64,000 nucleotides of DNA from Streptomyces sp. TS71-3 (GTDB taxonomy: Bacteria > Actinomycetota > Actinomycetes > Streptomycetales > Streptomycetaceae). Shown here one piece after another: positions 44,506-53,138 of this stretch. Both the position numbers and the translations under genes were made by a program. The DNA is taken from the NCBI RefSeq assembly GCF_018327685.1, contig NZ_BNEL01000001.1:5519501-5583500 (forward strand), in the 5' to 3' direction. Positions within the stretch are counted from its first letter, which is position 1. The number at the start of each line of letters is the position of its first letter. A model generated the notes under the pieces. It did not search any database and was not told the DNA's origin. It saw nothing but the letters and a program-made list of their open reading frames with translations.

Positions 44506-46053
44506 ATGGCTGAGTCGAAACGAGAGACAGAACGGAAATACGCGGCACCGTCGGCAGACAGCGTCTCATGGCTGCCCGACCTGACCGGTGTGGGACCGGT
44601 CACCTCGCTCGCGGAGCGGGGGATCCAGGACCTGGACGCCGTCTACTACGACACCGACGACCTCAGGCTGACCCGCTCCGGCGCGTCCCTGCGGCGCAGG
44701 ACGGGCGGCACGGATTCCGGCTGGCACCTGAAGCTGCCCCTGGCGGGCGACAGCCGTGAGGAGATCACGGCACCGCTGTCGTCGCAGGACGTCCCGGGGG
44801 AGCTGGTGGAGCTCAGCCTCTCCCGCACCCGCGGAGCACCGCTGCGGCCGGTGGTGCGGATCCGCTCCACCCGCTCCCTGCGCCACCTCCTCGACGCCGA
44901 GCACGCCATCCTGGCCGAGCTGAGCATGGACGCGGTACGCGCCGAGGCGCTGCTCGACGGCGGCGGGCACACCGGGTGGACGGAGATGGAGGTCGAACTC
45001 CCCGGCGACGGGGACCCCGTGCTCCTCGACGGCATCGAGGCGGTGCTGCGCGAGAACGGCGTCGACCGCGCGCAGAGCCCGTCCAAGGTGGCCCGCGCCC
45101 TGGCGGAGACGACCCCCCTCCTGGACGTCCTGGGCGGTACTCCGGACGCGCGCGCGAGCGCCGCCCGGGGCTCGGCCGGTGAGCACGTGCTCGCCTACGT
45201 GGACCGCCTTGCCGGTCGCCTGATCGACCTCGACCCGGCCGTGCGGCGCGGCTTGCCCGACGCCGTGCACCGGATGCGCACCACGGCCCGCCGCCTGCGC
45301 GGCTGCCTGCGGTCCTACCGCTCCGTCCTCGACCGTGAGGCCACCGACCCCATCCGGGCCGATCTGAGCTGGCTCGCGGGGGAGCTCGGCGCGGAACGCG
45401 ACCACGAGGTGCTCCACGAGCGGCTGGTCTCCGGCGTCCGGGAGCTCCCCGACGAGGTGGTCCTCGGCCCCGTCGCGGGGCGCCTGAAGATCTGGCACGA
45501 GGCGGAGTGGACCGAAGGCCGCCAACGCACCCTCGACGCACTCGCCTCGCCCCGCTACCTGGGCCTGCTGGAGAAACTGCGGGCCCTGACCGACGACCCG
45601 CCGCTGCGTGCCAAGGCCGCCGGCAAGCCCGAGAAGGTCCTGGCCAAGGCACTCCAGAAGGAGTACGGCCGGCTCGTCCAGCGCATGGACCATGCGCTCG
45701 ACATGCCTTCGGGCCCTGAGCGCGACGCCGCGATCCACCACGCGCGCAAGGCCGCCAAGAGGCTCCGCTACGCCGCGGAGGCGGCCCATCCGGCCCTCGG
45801 CAAGCCCGCGCGGCGCCTCGGCAGGCGCGCCAGGGCGGTGCAGCGGGTGAGCGGAGCCCAGCACGACAGCGTGGTGACCCGATCCGCCCTGCGGCGGCTG
45901 GCGATCTCCGCGCACGCGGCGGGCGAGCCCGGCTTCTCCTGGGGGCTCCTGCACGGTCGCGAGAGCGCCGCAGCCGCTTCCCGGGAGCAGCAGCTCCCCG
46001 AGGCGTGGGCTCGCACCCGCGCGGCTGCCCGGCACAAGGCTCTCCGCGGCTGA
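44506..46053 (+). CDS. CYTH and CHAD domain protein (phosphate/polyphosphate-related)
   Basis: The 515-residue protein starts with the CYTH signature ETERK (ExExK) at residues 7-11. The tunnel-fold beta strands (YYDTDDLRLTRSGASLRRRT, WHLKLPL, WTEMEVELPG) run to about 200. A helical CHAD domain follows (about 225-510) with the conserved His/Arg/Lys-rich helices AVHRMRTTARRLRGCLRSYR and HHARKAAKRLRYAAEAA. CYTH domains act on triphosphate substrates; CHAD domains bind inorganic polyphosphate. The fusion is common in actinomycetes and is thought to link to polyphosphate metabolism. Catalytic activity is not proven for such fusions. A terminator lies at 46104. Confidence 0.92.
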   Translation: MAESKRETERKYAAPSADSVSWLPDLTGVGPVTSLAERGIQDLDAVYYDTDDLRLTRSGASLRRRTGGTDSGWHLKLPLAGDSREEITAPLSSQDVPGELVELSLSRTRGAPLRPVVRIRSTRSLRHLLDAEHAILAELSMDAVRAEALLDGGGHTGWTEMEVELPGDGDPVLLDGIEAVLRENGVDRAQSPSKVARALAETTPLLDVLGGTPDARASAARGSAGEHVLAYVDRLAGRLIDLDPAVRRGLPDAVHRMRTTARRLRGCLRSYRSVLDREATDPIRADLSWLAGELGAERDHEVLHERLVSGVRELPDEVVLGPVAGRLKIWHEAEWTEGRQRTLDALASPRYLGLLEKLRALTDDPPLRAKAAGKPEKVLAKALQKEYGRLVQRMDHALDMPSGPERDAAIHHARKAAKRLRYAAEAAHPALGKPARRLGRRARAVQRVSGAQHDSVVTRSALRRLAISAHAAGEPGFSWGLLHGRESAAAASREQQLPEAWARTRAAARHKALRG

Positions 46054-46103
46054 GCGTCGGGAGGGGCCACGGCGTTCGCGCGGCCGGCGAAGCGAGGAAA
46101 TGG

Positions 46104-46139
46104 CGCTGGTGGGCACCGTGTTTGCGATGCCCACCAGCG
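46104..46139. terminator. Terminator between CYTH-CHAD and CoA-binding genes
   Basis: CGCTGGTGGGCA (46104-46115) and TGCCCACCAGCG (46128-46139) form a perfect 12-bp stem with a 12-nt loop between two convergent genes. Confidence 0.85.
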
Positions 46140-46173
46140 ATCCGCCGCTCACGGATCAGCAAACCCCGCGGAC

Positions 46174-46581
46174 CTAGGCCATGGCCCGGTACTCGATCGC
46201 CGGGCACCGGTTCATGACCATCTCCAGGCCCGCGGCGCGCGTGCGCGCGTATGCGGCGTCGTCGATCACGTCGAGCTGGAACCACACCGCCTCGGCGCCC
46301 TTGGCGACGGCTTCGTCGGCGACGGCCCCGGCGAGGGTGCTGTTCACGAAGACGTCGACCACGTCGACGTCGAAGGGAATCGCATCAAGAGACGGGTACC
46401 CCTTCTCCCCGTGCACGGTTTCGGCCTTGGGGTGGACCGGGACGATCCGCTTGCCGTGGCGCTGCAGGAGCTGCGCGACCCCGTAGGCCGGGCGCCGCTC
46501 GTTCGACGAGAGACCCACGATCGCCCAGGTGTCGCCGAGCTCCGTGAGGATCTTGCGGGCTGTCTCCCGGTCGTTGCTCAT
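46174..46581 (-). CDS. CoA-binding domain protein (YccU-like)
   Basis: The ATG at 46579-46581 with GGAGG about eight bases upstream gives 135 residues. The whole protein is one Rossmann-like CoA-binding domain: TWAIVGLSSNERRPAYGVAQ, GKRIVPVHPKAETVHGEKGY, VDVVDVFVNSTLAGAVADEA, AVWFQLDVID and the C-terminal VMNRCPAIEY. These proteins bind CoA through the loop after the first strand; a biochemical role is not established. It is monocistronic and convergent with CYTH-CHAD. Confidence 0.88.
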   Translation of the reverse strand: MSNDRETARKILTELGDTWAIVGLSSNERRPAYGVAQLLQRHGKRIVPVHPKAETVHGEKGYPSLDAIPFDVDVVDVFVNSTLAGAVADEAVAKGAEAVWFQLDVIDDAAYARTRAAGLEMVMNRCPAIEYRAMA

Positions 46582-46647
46582 GTCGTTCCCTCCGTTGCCA
46601 TCGATACCCATGTGAGGGAAAGCAAGGGGTGGCGACGGGCCATTCCC

Positions 46648-46695
46648 GTCCGGGTCAGGCCCTGCGGGCCGGTCCGGGTCAGGCCCTGCGGGCCG
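46648..46695. repeat. Perfect 24-bp tandem duplication at the 3' end of the DUF308 gene
   Basis: GTCCGGGTCAGGCCCTGCGG plus GCCG occurs twice without mismatch (46648-46671 and 46672-46695). The second copy contains the last codons and stop of the DUF308 gene; the first lies just beyond the stop, so it duplicates the gene's terminal sequence. Confidence 0.9.
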
Positions 46696-47236
46696 AGCGG
46701 GACAGGCGGATCGCCGAGACGAGGAAGAAGATCCCTCCGAGCGTGGCGTAGCCGGCGAGGGTGGTCAGCGAGGGGTTGTCCTGTGAGGCGCCTCGGATGA
46801 AGGACGCGCCGGCCAGCACCGAGATGCCACCACTGACGATCATGGCCCACTGGCCGCCCAGCGGCCGGCGCGCGACGCCCACGAGGAGCTGGACCAGGCC
46901 GGAGACGATCGCCCACGCGCCCCAGACGCGCAGCACGCCGGCGATGCCCGAGGCGCTTGCCACCCCGATGCCGACGGCGGCGAGCGTGCTGATGGCCATG
47001 TTGGCGTACAGGCCCTTGAGCGCCCCGGCAGCGCGCGCCGACCGGGCGTCGACGACGGCCGCGACCACGTCGAAGACGGGATAGAGGACCAGCAGCAGCT
47101 TCACCCCGGTGGTGAAGTGGGAGCCGGACACCACGAGGAGCGCCGCCCACGCGGCGGCGAAGACGAAGCGGATGACGTACAGCCGGCGCAGTGCGGGTGT
47201 GACGCTGACGTGCTCGGCAGAGGCGACGGATGCCAT
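46679..47236 (-). CDS. DUF308-type integral membrane protein
   Basis: ATG at 47234-47236, 185 residues, with about six hydrophobic helices (LYVIRFVFAAAWAALLVVSG, then VKLLLVLYPVFDVVAAVVDA, then VWGAWAIVSGLVQLLVGVAR, then LAGYATLGGIFFLVSAI) and a short Arg-rich C-terminus. The pattern resembles the HdeD/DUF308 group of small membrane proteins. No catalytic residues are visible. It is divergent from a TetR regulator at 47370, and paired TetR-type operators lie between the two genes, so it is the likely regulated target. Its function is unknown. Confidence 0.8.
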   Translation of the reverse strand: MASVASAEHVSVTPALRRLYVIRFVFAAAWAALLVVSGSHFTTGVKLLLVLYPVFDVVAAVVDARSARAAGALKGLYANMAISTLAAVGIGVASASGIAGVLRVWGAWAIVSGLVQLLVGVARRPLGGQWAMIVSGGISVLAGASFIRGASQDNPSLTTLAGYATLGGIFFLVSAIRLSRSARRA

Positions 47237-47283
47237 GGGGTTCTCCAGCGAGTGAGGGGATGGGAAACCTCATCCCTAGGTAG

Positions 47284-47350
47284 AGAGAACGGTCTCTCTC
47301 TATTTCGTAGACTGGCACACTCCGGCCTCCTAAACAAGAGAGACCGTTCT
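47284..47350. promoter_or_regulatory. Paired inverted TetR-type operators in the divergent promoter
   Basis: AGAACGGTCTCT (47286-47297) and its exact complement AGAGACCGTTCT (47339-47350) are 53 bases apart. The first extends to AGAGAACGGTCTCT (47284-47297), a dyad with AGAGA/TCTCT arms. The left copy is close to the DUF308 start and the right copy to the TetR start, so one repressor could control both genes, including itself. The assignment to the adjacent TetR protein is inferred. Confidence 0.78.
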
Positions 47351-47369
47351 ACCTGCTATATTGGGGGGC

Positions 47370-48050
47370 GTGAAGCAGACGGAAGCTGGCAGGAGGGTCT
47401 CCGAGGCCCGAGAGCGACTCCTGAGGACCGCCGGGCAGCTCTTCTACGCGGAGGGCATCCGCTCGGTGGGCGTCGACCGCCTGGTCGCCGAGTCGAAGAT
47501 CACCAACGCCACCTTCTACCGCCATTTCCGCAGCAAGGAAGACCTGGCCGTCACCTACCTCGAAAGCGTCGACCAGGCGATCCGCTCCGAGATCGACGCC
47601 CTGGTGGCCGCGGACCTTCCGGCCGACGACATCCTGCGGGGCATCGGTGCGTCCCTGGCCGAGCAGATCCGCTCGCCCGGCTTCCGCGGATGCGCCTTCC
47701 TCGACGCGGCAGCCGAGTTCCCCGATCCCGACCACCCGGTCCGCCGGGCCGTCGCGCGACACCGCGAGTGGTTCCTGCGGACGATCACCGCGCTGTTCGC
47801 CAGGTTCCCGGGCGCGCCCGCCGAGAACGCCGGACGGCACTTCGTCATGATCCGCGACGGCGCGATGAGCACCGGCCACCTCGACGACCCCGTCCAGGTC
47901 GGCGAGACCCTGCTGCACGGCATCGATGGAATGCTCCGGATCCACGCCGGCCGCGGGCGCGACGAGGGCGCCTCGCCCGTGCCCGAGCAGGCACCTTCGG
48001 CGGGCACGGCGATCGACGGCATCGACTGCTTCCCGCCCGCCGGCCCCTGA
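47370..48050 (+). CDS. TetR/AcrR-family repressor
   Basis: GTG 47370 with a G-rich tract upstream is preferred over TTG 47361. In the 226-residue product the N-terminal helix-turn-helix reads ARERLLRTAGQLFYAEGIRS, VGVDRLVAESKITNATFYRH, FRSKEDLA, a textbook TetR domain. The ligand domain contains FRGCAFLDAAAEFPDPDHPV and ends in a Pro/Ala tail. It is divergent from the DUF308 membrane gene with matching inverted operators between them, so autoregulation plus control of the membrane gene is likely. The inducer is unknown. Confidence 0.88.
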   Translation: MKQTEAGRRVSEARERLLRTAGQLFYAEGIRSVGVDRLVAESKITNATFYRHFRSKEDLAVTYLESVDQAIRSEIDALVAADLPADDILRGIGASLAEQIRSPGFRGCAFLDAAAEFPDPDHPVRRAVARHREWFLRTITALFARFPGAPAENAGRHFVMIRDGAMSTGHLDDPVQVGETLLHGIDGMLRIHAGRGRDEGASPVPEQAPSAGTAIDGIDCFPPAGP

Positions 48051-48084
48051 TCACCACCGCCGGGCCTGCGCATACGCTGGGCGG

Positions 48085-48711
48085 ATGCCGGACGAGTACC
48101 GCACCGTCGCCCGCGAGGGCAGCCACGAGACCGACGTCAACCGCTCGCGCTTCCTGTGCACCCTCGCACCCGCCGGCACCGAGCAGGAGGCCCAGGAGCT
48201 GATCGCGCGCGTCCGCGCCGCCCGCGCGGACGCCAACCACAACTGCTTCGCCTACGTCATCGGTGCCGACGCGTCCGTGCAGAAGGCGAGCGACGACGGC
48301 GAGCCGGGCGGTACGGCCGGCGTCCCCATGCTGCAGATGCTGCTCCGCCGCGACATGCGGTACGTCGTCGCCGTCGTCACGCGCTACTTCGGCGGGGTGA
48401 AACTCGGCGCCGGCGGCCTCATCCGCGCCTACGGCGGCGCCGTAGGCGAGGCACTGGACGCGCTCGGCACCGTCACGCGCAGGCGCTTCCGCCTCGCCAC
48501 CGTCACCGTCGACCACCAGCGCGCGGGCCGCCTCCAGAACGACCTGCGCGCCACCGGGCACGACGTACGCGACGTGCACTACGGCGAGGCGGTCGACCTC
48601 ACCGTCGCGCTCGCCGACGCCGACGTCCCCGCCTTCCGCGCCTGGCTCGCCGCGGCCACCGCGGGCGCCGCGCGCCTCGAACTCGGCGGCGAGGCCTACG
48701 GGGAGGGCTGA
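48085..48711 (+). CDS. YigZ/IMPACT-family protein
   Basis: ATG 48085 gives 208 residues. The N-terminal IMPACT domain is clear: SRFLCTLAPAGTEQEAQELI, ADANHNCFAYVIGADASVQK, ASDDGEPGGTAGVPMLQMLL (the family's DGEPxGTAGxP signature), YVVAVVTRYFGGVKLGAGGL and IRAYGGAVGEAL. The C-terminal ~70 residues form a DUF1949-like ferredoxin-type domain. Family proteins may associate with translation or ribosome-related processes, but no reaction is known. It follows the TetR gene by 34 bases and probably has its own promoter. Confidence 0.92.
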   Translation: MPDEYRTVAREGSHETDVNRSRFLCTLAPAGTEQEAQELIARVRAARADANHNCFAYVIGADASVQKASDDGEPGGTAGVPMLQMLLRRDMRYVVAVVTRYFGGVKLGAGGLIRAYGGAVGEALDALGTVTRRRFRLATVTVDHQRAGRLQNDLRATGHDVRDVHYGEAVDLTVALADADVPAFRAWLAAATAGAARLELGGEAYGEG

Positions 48712-48826
48712 CGCCGGGTGGGGACATCCGCGGCCGGGCGGGTCCGGCGGCGACGGGTGCCCGAGACGCCCGGGCGGCCACAGGGATCAGAGGTGCCGTC
48801 AGTGGCGGCCGATAGGGTCGGGGACC

Positions 48827-49990
48827 GTGAGGTTTCTGCATACGTCGGACTGGCACCTGGGACGGTCGTTCCACCGGGCCAGCCTGCTGGACGCCCAGGC
48901 CGCGTTCGTCGGCCACCTGGTCGACACCGTGCGCGAGAGGGCCGTGGACGCCGTGCTCGTCGCCGGTGACGTGTACGACAGGGCCGTACCGCCGCTGGCG
49001 GCCGTCGAGTTGTTCGACGACACCCTGCACCGGCTGGCCGGCCTCGGCGTACCGACCATCATGATCTCCGGGAACCACGACTCGGCCCGCAGGCTCGGCG
49101 TCGGGGCCGGGCTGCTCGGCCGCGCCGGCATCCACCTGCGCACCGACCCCGCCGGCTGCGCCACGCCTGTGTTGCTGCGAGACCGGCACGGGGAGGTCGC
49201 CTTCTACGGCCTGCCGTACCTCGAACCCGCGCTGGTGAAGGACGAGTTCCAGGTGACGGGGCCGAGCCACGAGGCGGTCCTGGGCGCCGCGATGGACCGC
49301 GTACGCGCCGACCTCGCGGCCCGGCCCGCCGGCACCCGCTCCGTGGCGCTCGCGCACGCCTTCGTCACCGGCGGCGAGGCCAGCGACAGCGAGCGGGACA
49401 TCACGGTCGGCGGCGTCGCCGCGGTCCCCGCGGGAGTCTTCTCCGGCGTCGACTACGTCGCCCTCGGCCACCTGCACGGCTGCCAGACCATCAACCCCCG
49501 CGTGCGCTACGCCGGCTCCCCGCTCGCGTACTCGTTCTCGGAGGCCGGCCACCGCAAGAGCACCTGGCTCGTCGACCTCGCGGCCGACGGCGGAGTGACC
49601 GCGGAGCGCGTCGACTGCCCCGTGCCGCGTCCGCTCGCCCGGATCCGCGGCCACCTGGAGGACCTGCTCGCCGACCCCGCGCTCGCCGAGCACGAGGACG
49701 CCTGGGTGGAGGCCACCCTGACCGACCCCGTGCGGCCCGCGGAGCCCATGGCCCGGCTCACCGAGCGCTTCCCCGGCGTCCTCAGCCTGCTCTTCGCCCC
49801 CGAGCGGCCCCCCGGCGACCCCGACGAGTCCTACGCACGCCGCCTCGCGGGCCGTGACGACCAGCAGATCGCCGAGGACTTCATCGCCCACGTGCGCGGC
49901 ACCGGGCCCGACGAGGACGAACGCGCCCTGCTGCGCGACGCGTTCGACGGCGCCCGTGCCGAGGACGCCCTGCGCGAGGTGGTCAGGTGA
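48827..49990 (+). CDS. sbcD: Exonuclease SbcCD subunit D (Mre11-type nuclease)
   Basis: GTG 48827, 387 residues. The metallophosphoesterase motifs are all visible: Asp8/His10 in TSDWHLG, GDVYDR, SGNHDSARR, the His of ALAHAF and GHLH in VALGHLHGCQ, followed by the capping domain. With SbcC it cleaves DNA hairpins and protein-blocked ends in repair and at replication forks, using Mn2+. The gene overlaps sbcC by four bases (GTGA), the normal operon arrangement. No residues appear to be missing. Confidence 0.95.
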   Translation: MRFLHTSDWHLGRSFHRASLLDAQAAFVGHLVDTVRERAVDAVLVAGDVYDRAVPPLAAVELFDDTLHRLAGLGVPTIMISGNHDSARRLGVGAGLLGRAGIHLRTDPAGCATPVLLRDRHGEVAFYGLPYLEPALVKDEFQVTGPSHEAVLGAAMDRVRADLAARPAGTRSVALAHAFVTGGEASDSERDITVGGVAAVPAGVFSGVDYVALGHLHGCQTINPRVRYAGSPLAYSFSEAGHRKSTWLVDLAADGGVTAERVDCPVPRPLARIRGHLEDLLADPALAEHEDAWVEATLTDPVRPAEPMARLTERFPGVLSLLFAPERPPGDPDESYARRLAGRDDQQIAEDFIAHVRGTGPDEDERALLRDAFDGARAEDALREVVR

Positions 49991-52980
49991 GGCTCCACCG
50001 GCTGCGGATCACCGCCTTCGGCCCCTTCGGCGGGAGCCAGGAAGCCGACTTCGACGCGCTGTCGGCCGCCGGCCTCTTCCTGCTGCACGGCCCGACCGGC
50101 GCCGGCAAGACCTCCGTCCTCGACGCGGTGTGCTACGCCCTCTACGGCTCGGTGCCCGGCGTGCGGCAGGGCGGCGGGCTCCGCAGCGACCACGCGGACG
50201 CCGGCACCCGCACCGAGGTGTGCCTCGAATTCACCGTCGCCGGACGGCGTCTCGAAGTCACCCGGCAGCCCCCGTGGGAGCGCCCCAAGCGGCGCGGCAG
50301 CGGCACCACCACCGACAAGGCGCAGAGCGCCCTCAGGGAGTACCGCTCGGACGGCGGCACCTGGCGCGACCTCAGCCGCTCCCACCAGGAGATCGGGGAG
50401 GAGATCGGCATCCTGCTCGGGATGAGCAAGGAGCAGTTCTGCCAGGTCGTCCTGCTGCCCCAGGGAGACTTCGCACGGTTCCTGCGGGCAGACGCCGAGG
50501 CCCGCGGCCGGCTCCTCGGCAGGCTCTTCGACACCCGCAGGTTCGCCGCCGTCGAGCAGCACCTGGCCGAGCGCCGCCGCTCCGGCGAGGCGGCCGTCCG
50601 TGACGCCGACACCGAGTTGCTGGCCGACGCCCACCGCATCCAGCAGGCCGCCGGCGACGCCCTCGAACTCCCGCTGCCGGATGCCGCACCCGGTGACCCC
50701 GGTCTCGCGGAGACCCTGCTCACCTGGGCCGCCGTCGCCCGCGGCAGCGCCAGCGAGCAGCTCGCCGCCAGGGCGGCCGCCCTCACCGCCGCCGAAGCCG
50801 CCGGGAGCGCCGCGGCCCAGCAGCTCGACGGCGCCCGCGAACTGCACCGCCTCCAGCGCAGGTCCGCTGCCGCCCGCGAGCGCGCGGAGCACCTCGCGGC
50901 GACGGCCGAGGCACACCACCGCGACCAGCGGGCCATGGAACGCGCCCGCAAGGCCGAGACCGTCGCCCCCGCGCTCCAGCTCAGGGACGCGGCAGCCGCC
51001 GAGCACCGCGCCGCACGCGAGGCGGAGGCACGCGCGCGTGCCGTCCTGCCGGCTGAGCTGTCCGGCGCCGGCGCCCCGGGCCTCGCGACCGCCGCACGGA
51101 GGGCCGCTGAAGAGCTCGGCGGCCTGGAGACCGCCCGGCGCGCCGAGGCCCGTCTCACGGAGATCACGCAGGAGCGCACCGCACTCGACCGCCAGGAACG
51201 CGCCGACGACGACCTGCTGGAGGAGTCCGGCAGCTGGCTCGCCGGCTGGGAGCAGGCGCATGCCGCGCTGAAGGCGGATGTCGACGGCACCCAGGAGGCC
51301 GCCGCCCGCACCGAGCAGCTGGCCGGACGGCTGGAGGCGGCCGAGGCGAAGCTCGCCGCCGCCCGCCGCCGCGACCGCCTGACCGGCGAGGCGGCCGGAG
51401 CCCAGGCCCAGGCGCTCGCCGCCCGTGAACGCGCCGGCGCCGCCCGCGAGCACTGGCTCGACCTGAAGGAACAGCGGCTGCGCAGCATCGCCGCCGAACT
51501 CGCCGCCGGACTCGAGGACGGCCGCCCCTGCGACGTCTGCGGCTCCACCCACCACCCCGCCCCCGCCCGCAAGGCCGCCGGCCATGTCGACGCCCGCGCC
51601 GAGGAGGCCGCCCTCGCCGGACACCAGCGCGCCGAAGAGGTCCGCGCCGAGTGCGAGCGGACGCTGAGCCGCACCCGCGAAGCCCTTGCGGCGGCCACCG
51701 CAGAGGCGTCGGCGACCGCCACGGCCGACCTCGCCTGGGAGGCCGACGACCTGCGGCGGCAGCACGCCGAGGCACACCGCGCCGCGTCCGGCGCCCACGC
51801 CGCCCGCGAGGCACTCGCCCACGCCGAGCAGGAGCACGGCCGGCGGCTCGACGCCCAGCAGGAGGCCGCGCGCCGCGCCGCCTCCCGGGCCTCCCTGCGC
51901 GACGTGCTCGACCGCGAACGGACGGCCCTGGAGGCGGAACTGACCCGCGCGCGCGGGGACGCCGGCAGCGTGGCCGCCCGCGCCCGCCGCCTGGAGGACC
52001 AAGCCGCCCTCCTCGCGGAGGCCGCGGAGGCCGCTCGCACCGCCGAGGACACCGCCCAGCGGGTCAAGGACGCCGACGCACGCCTCGCCGACGCCGCCTT
52101 CCGCGCCGGATTCGACACCCCGGAGGCCGCCGCCGGCGCGCTCCTCGACGCCGCCGGCCACCGCGAGCTGCAGCGCCGCCTCGATGCCCGGCACCAGGAA
52201 GAGGCCGCCGTCCGCGCCGTGCTCGCCGAACCGGACACCGCCGCGGCGGCGGAACGCCCCCCGGCCGACCCCGGCGCCGCCGAACGCGCCGCGGAGGCCG
52301 CCGAGCTGAGGCTGCGCCAGGCGGCCTCCGCCCACGACGCCGCCGCCCGGCGCCGCGCCGAACTCGGCCGCCTGTCCGCCCGCGCCGCCGCCGCGGCCCG
52401 CCGGCTCGCACCGCTGCGCGCCGGCCACGACCGCGTCGCCAGGGTCGCCGCGCTGACCGCGGGCACCTCCGCCGAGAACGAGCGCAGGATGCGCCTGGAG
52501 TCCTACGTCCTGGCCGCCCGCCTGGAACAGGTCGCCGCGGCCGCCTCCAGCCGGCTCCAGCGGATGTCCCAGGGCCGGTACACCCTGGTGCACTCCGACG
52601 ACCGTTCGGGCCGCGGCCGCTCCGGTCTCGGCCTGCACGTCGTCGACGCCTGGACCGGCCGCGAGCGCGACACCGCCACCCTGTCCGGCGGCGAGACCTT
52701 CTTCGCCTCGCTGGCCCTCGCCCTCGGCCTCGCGGACGTCGTCACGGACGAGGCCGGCGGCGTCAGGCTCGACACCCTCTTCATCGACGAGGGCTTCGGC
52801 AGCCTGGACGACCAGACCCTCGACGAGGTCCTCGACGTCCTGGACGCCCTGCGCGAGCGCGACCGCAGCGTCGGCATCGTCAGCCACGTCCCCGACCTGC
52901 GGCGCCGGATCCACACCCAACTGGAGGTGGTCAAGGGGCGCGAGGGATCGTCCGTGCGGCAGCGGGAGGGCGGACGCTGA
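49987..52980 (+). CDS. sbcC: Exonuclease SbcCD subunit C (Rad50-type SMC ATPase)
   Basis: GTG 49987 overlaps the sbcD stop. The 997-residue protein has Walker A GPTGAGKTS near residues 35-43. A Q-loop segment (LLPQGDFARFLRA) and long Ala/Arg/Glu-rich coiled coils flank a zinc hook CDVC (Cys515, Cys518). The C-terminal half has the ABC signature LSGGETFFASLALALG (from 899) and Walker B DTLFIDEGFGSLD. It dimerises through the zinc hook and drives the SbcD nuclease with ATP. A hairpin terminator follows at 53001. The Ala-rich coiled coil is typical of high-GC genomes. Confidence 0.95.
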   Translation: MRLHRLRITAFGPFGGSQEADFDALSAAGLFLLHGPTGAGKTSVLDAVCYALYGSVPGVRQGGGLRSDHADAGTRTEVCLEFTVAGRRLEVTRQPPWERPKRRGSGTTTDKAQSALREYRSDGGTWRDLSRSHQEIGEEIGILLGMSKEQFCQVVLLPQGDFARFLRADAEARGRLLGRLFDTRRFAAVEQHLAERRRSGEAAVRDADTELLADAHRIQQAAGDALELPLPDAAPGDPGLAETLLTWAAVARGSASEQLAARAAALTAAEAAGSAAAQQLDGARELHRLQRRSAAARERAEHLAATAEAHHRDQRAMERARKAETVAPALQLRDAAAAEHRAAREAEARARAVLPAELSGAGAPGLATAARRAAEELGGLETARRAEARLTEITQERTALDRQERADDDLLEESGSWLAGWEQAHAALKADVDGTQEAAARTEQLAGRLEAAEAKLAAARRRDRLTGEAAGAQAQALAARERAGAAREHWLDLKEQRLRSIAAELAAGLEDGRPCDVCGSTHHPAPARKAAGHVDARAEEAALAGHQRAEEVRAECERTLSRTREALAAATAEASATATADLAWEADDLRRQHAEAHRAASGAHAAREALAHAEQEHGRRLDAQQEAARRAASRASLRDVLDRERTALEAELTRARGDAGSVAARARRLEDQAALLAEAAEAARTAEDTAQRVKDADARLADAAFRAGFDTPEAAAGALLDAAGHRELQRRLDARHQEEAAVRAVLAEPDTAAAAERPPADPGAAERAAEAAELRLRQAASAHDAAARRRAELGRLSARAAAAARRLAPLRAGHDRVARVAALTAGTSAENERRMRLESYVLAARLEQVAAAASSRLQRMSQGRYTLVHSDDRSGRGRSGLGLHVVDAWTGRERDTATLSGGETFFASLALALGLADVVTDEAGGVRLDTLFIDEGFGSLDDQTLDEVLDVLDALRERDRSVGIVSHVPDLRRRIHTQLEVVKGREGSSVRQREGGR

Positions 52981-53000
52981 AGGGATCAGGCGCCCCAGGC

Positions 53001-53031
53001 GCCCGGCCCGGCCTACGTGCATGGGCCGGGC
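53001..53031 (+). terminator. Hairpin after sbcC
   Basis: GCCCGGCCC (53001-53009) pairs with GGGCCGGGC (53023-53031), a 9-bp stem with a 13-nt loop. The right arm is the first of two to three short direct copies of GCATGGGCCGGG (53019 and 53032, with a diverged third). Confidence 0.6.
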
Positions 53032-53138
53032 GCATGGGCCGGGCATACGGGCCGGGTGGCCGCCGGGTGCACGAGCCGGGTGACCGGGCGCGGAAAACCG
53101 GATGCGCGCCCGCCCGGCCGCCGCCATGATGGCCGACC

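Noticed and set aside
49831..53127. A 1098-residue open frame antisense to sbcC
   Set aside because: It is Gly/Ala/Arg-rich with no motifs, while sbcC on the other strand has intact Walker and zinc-hook motifs.
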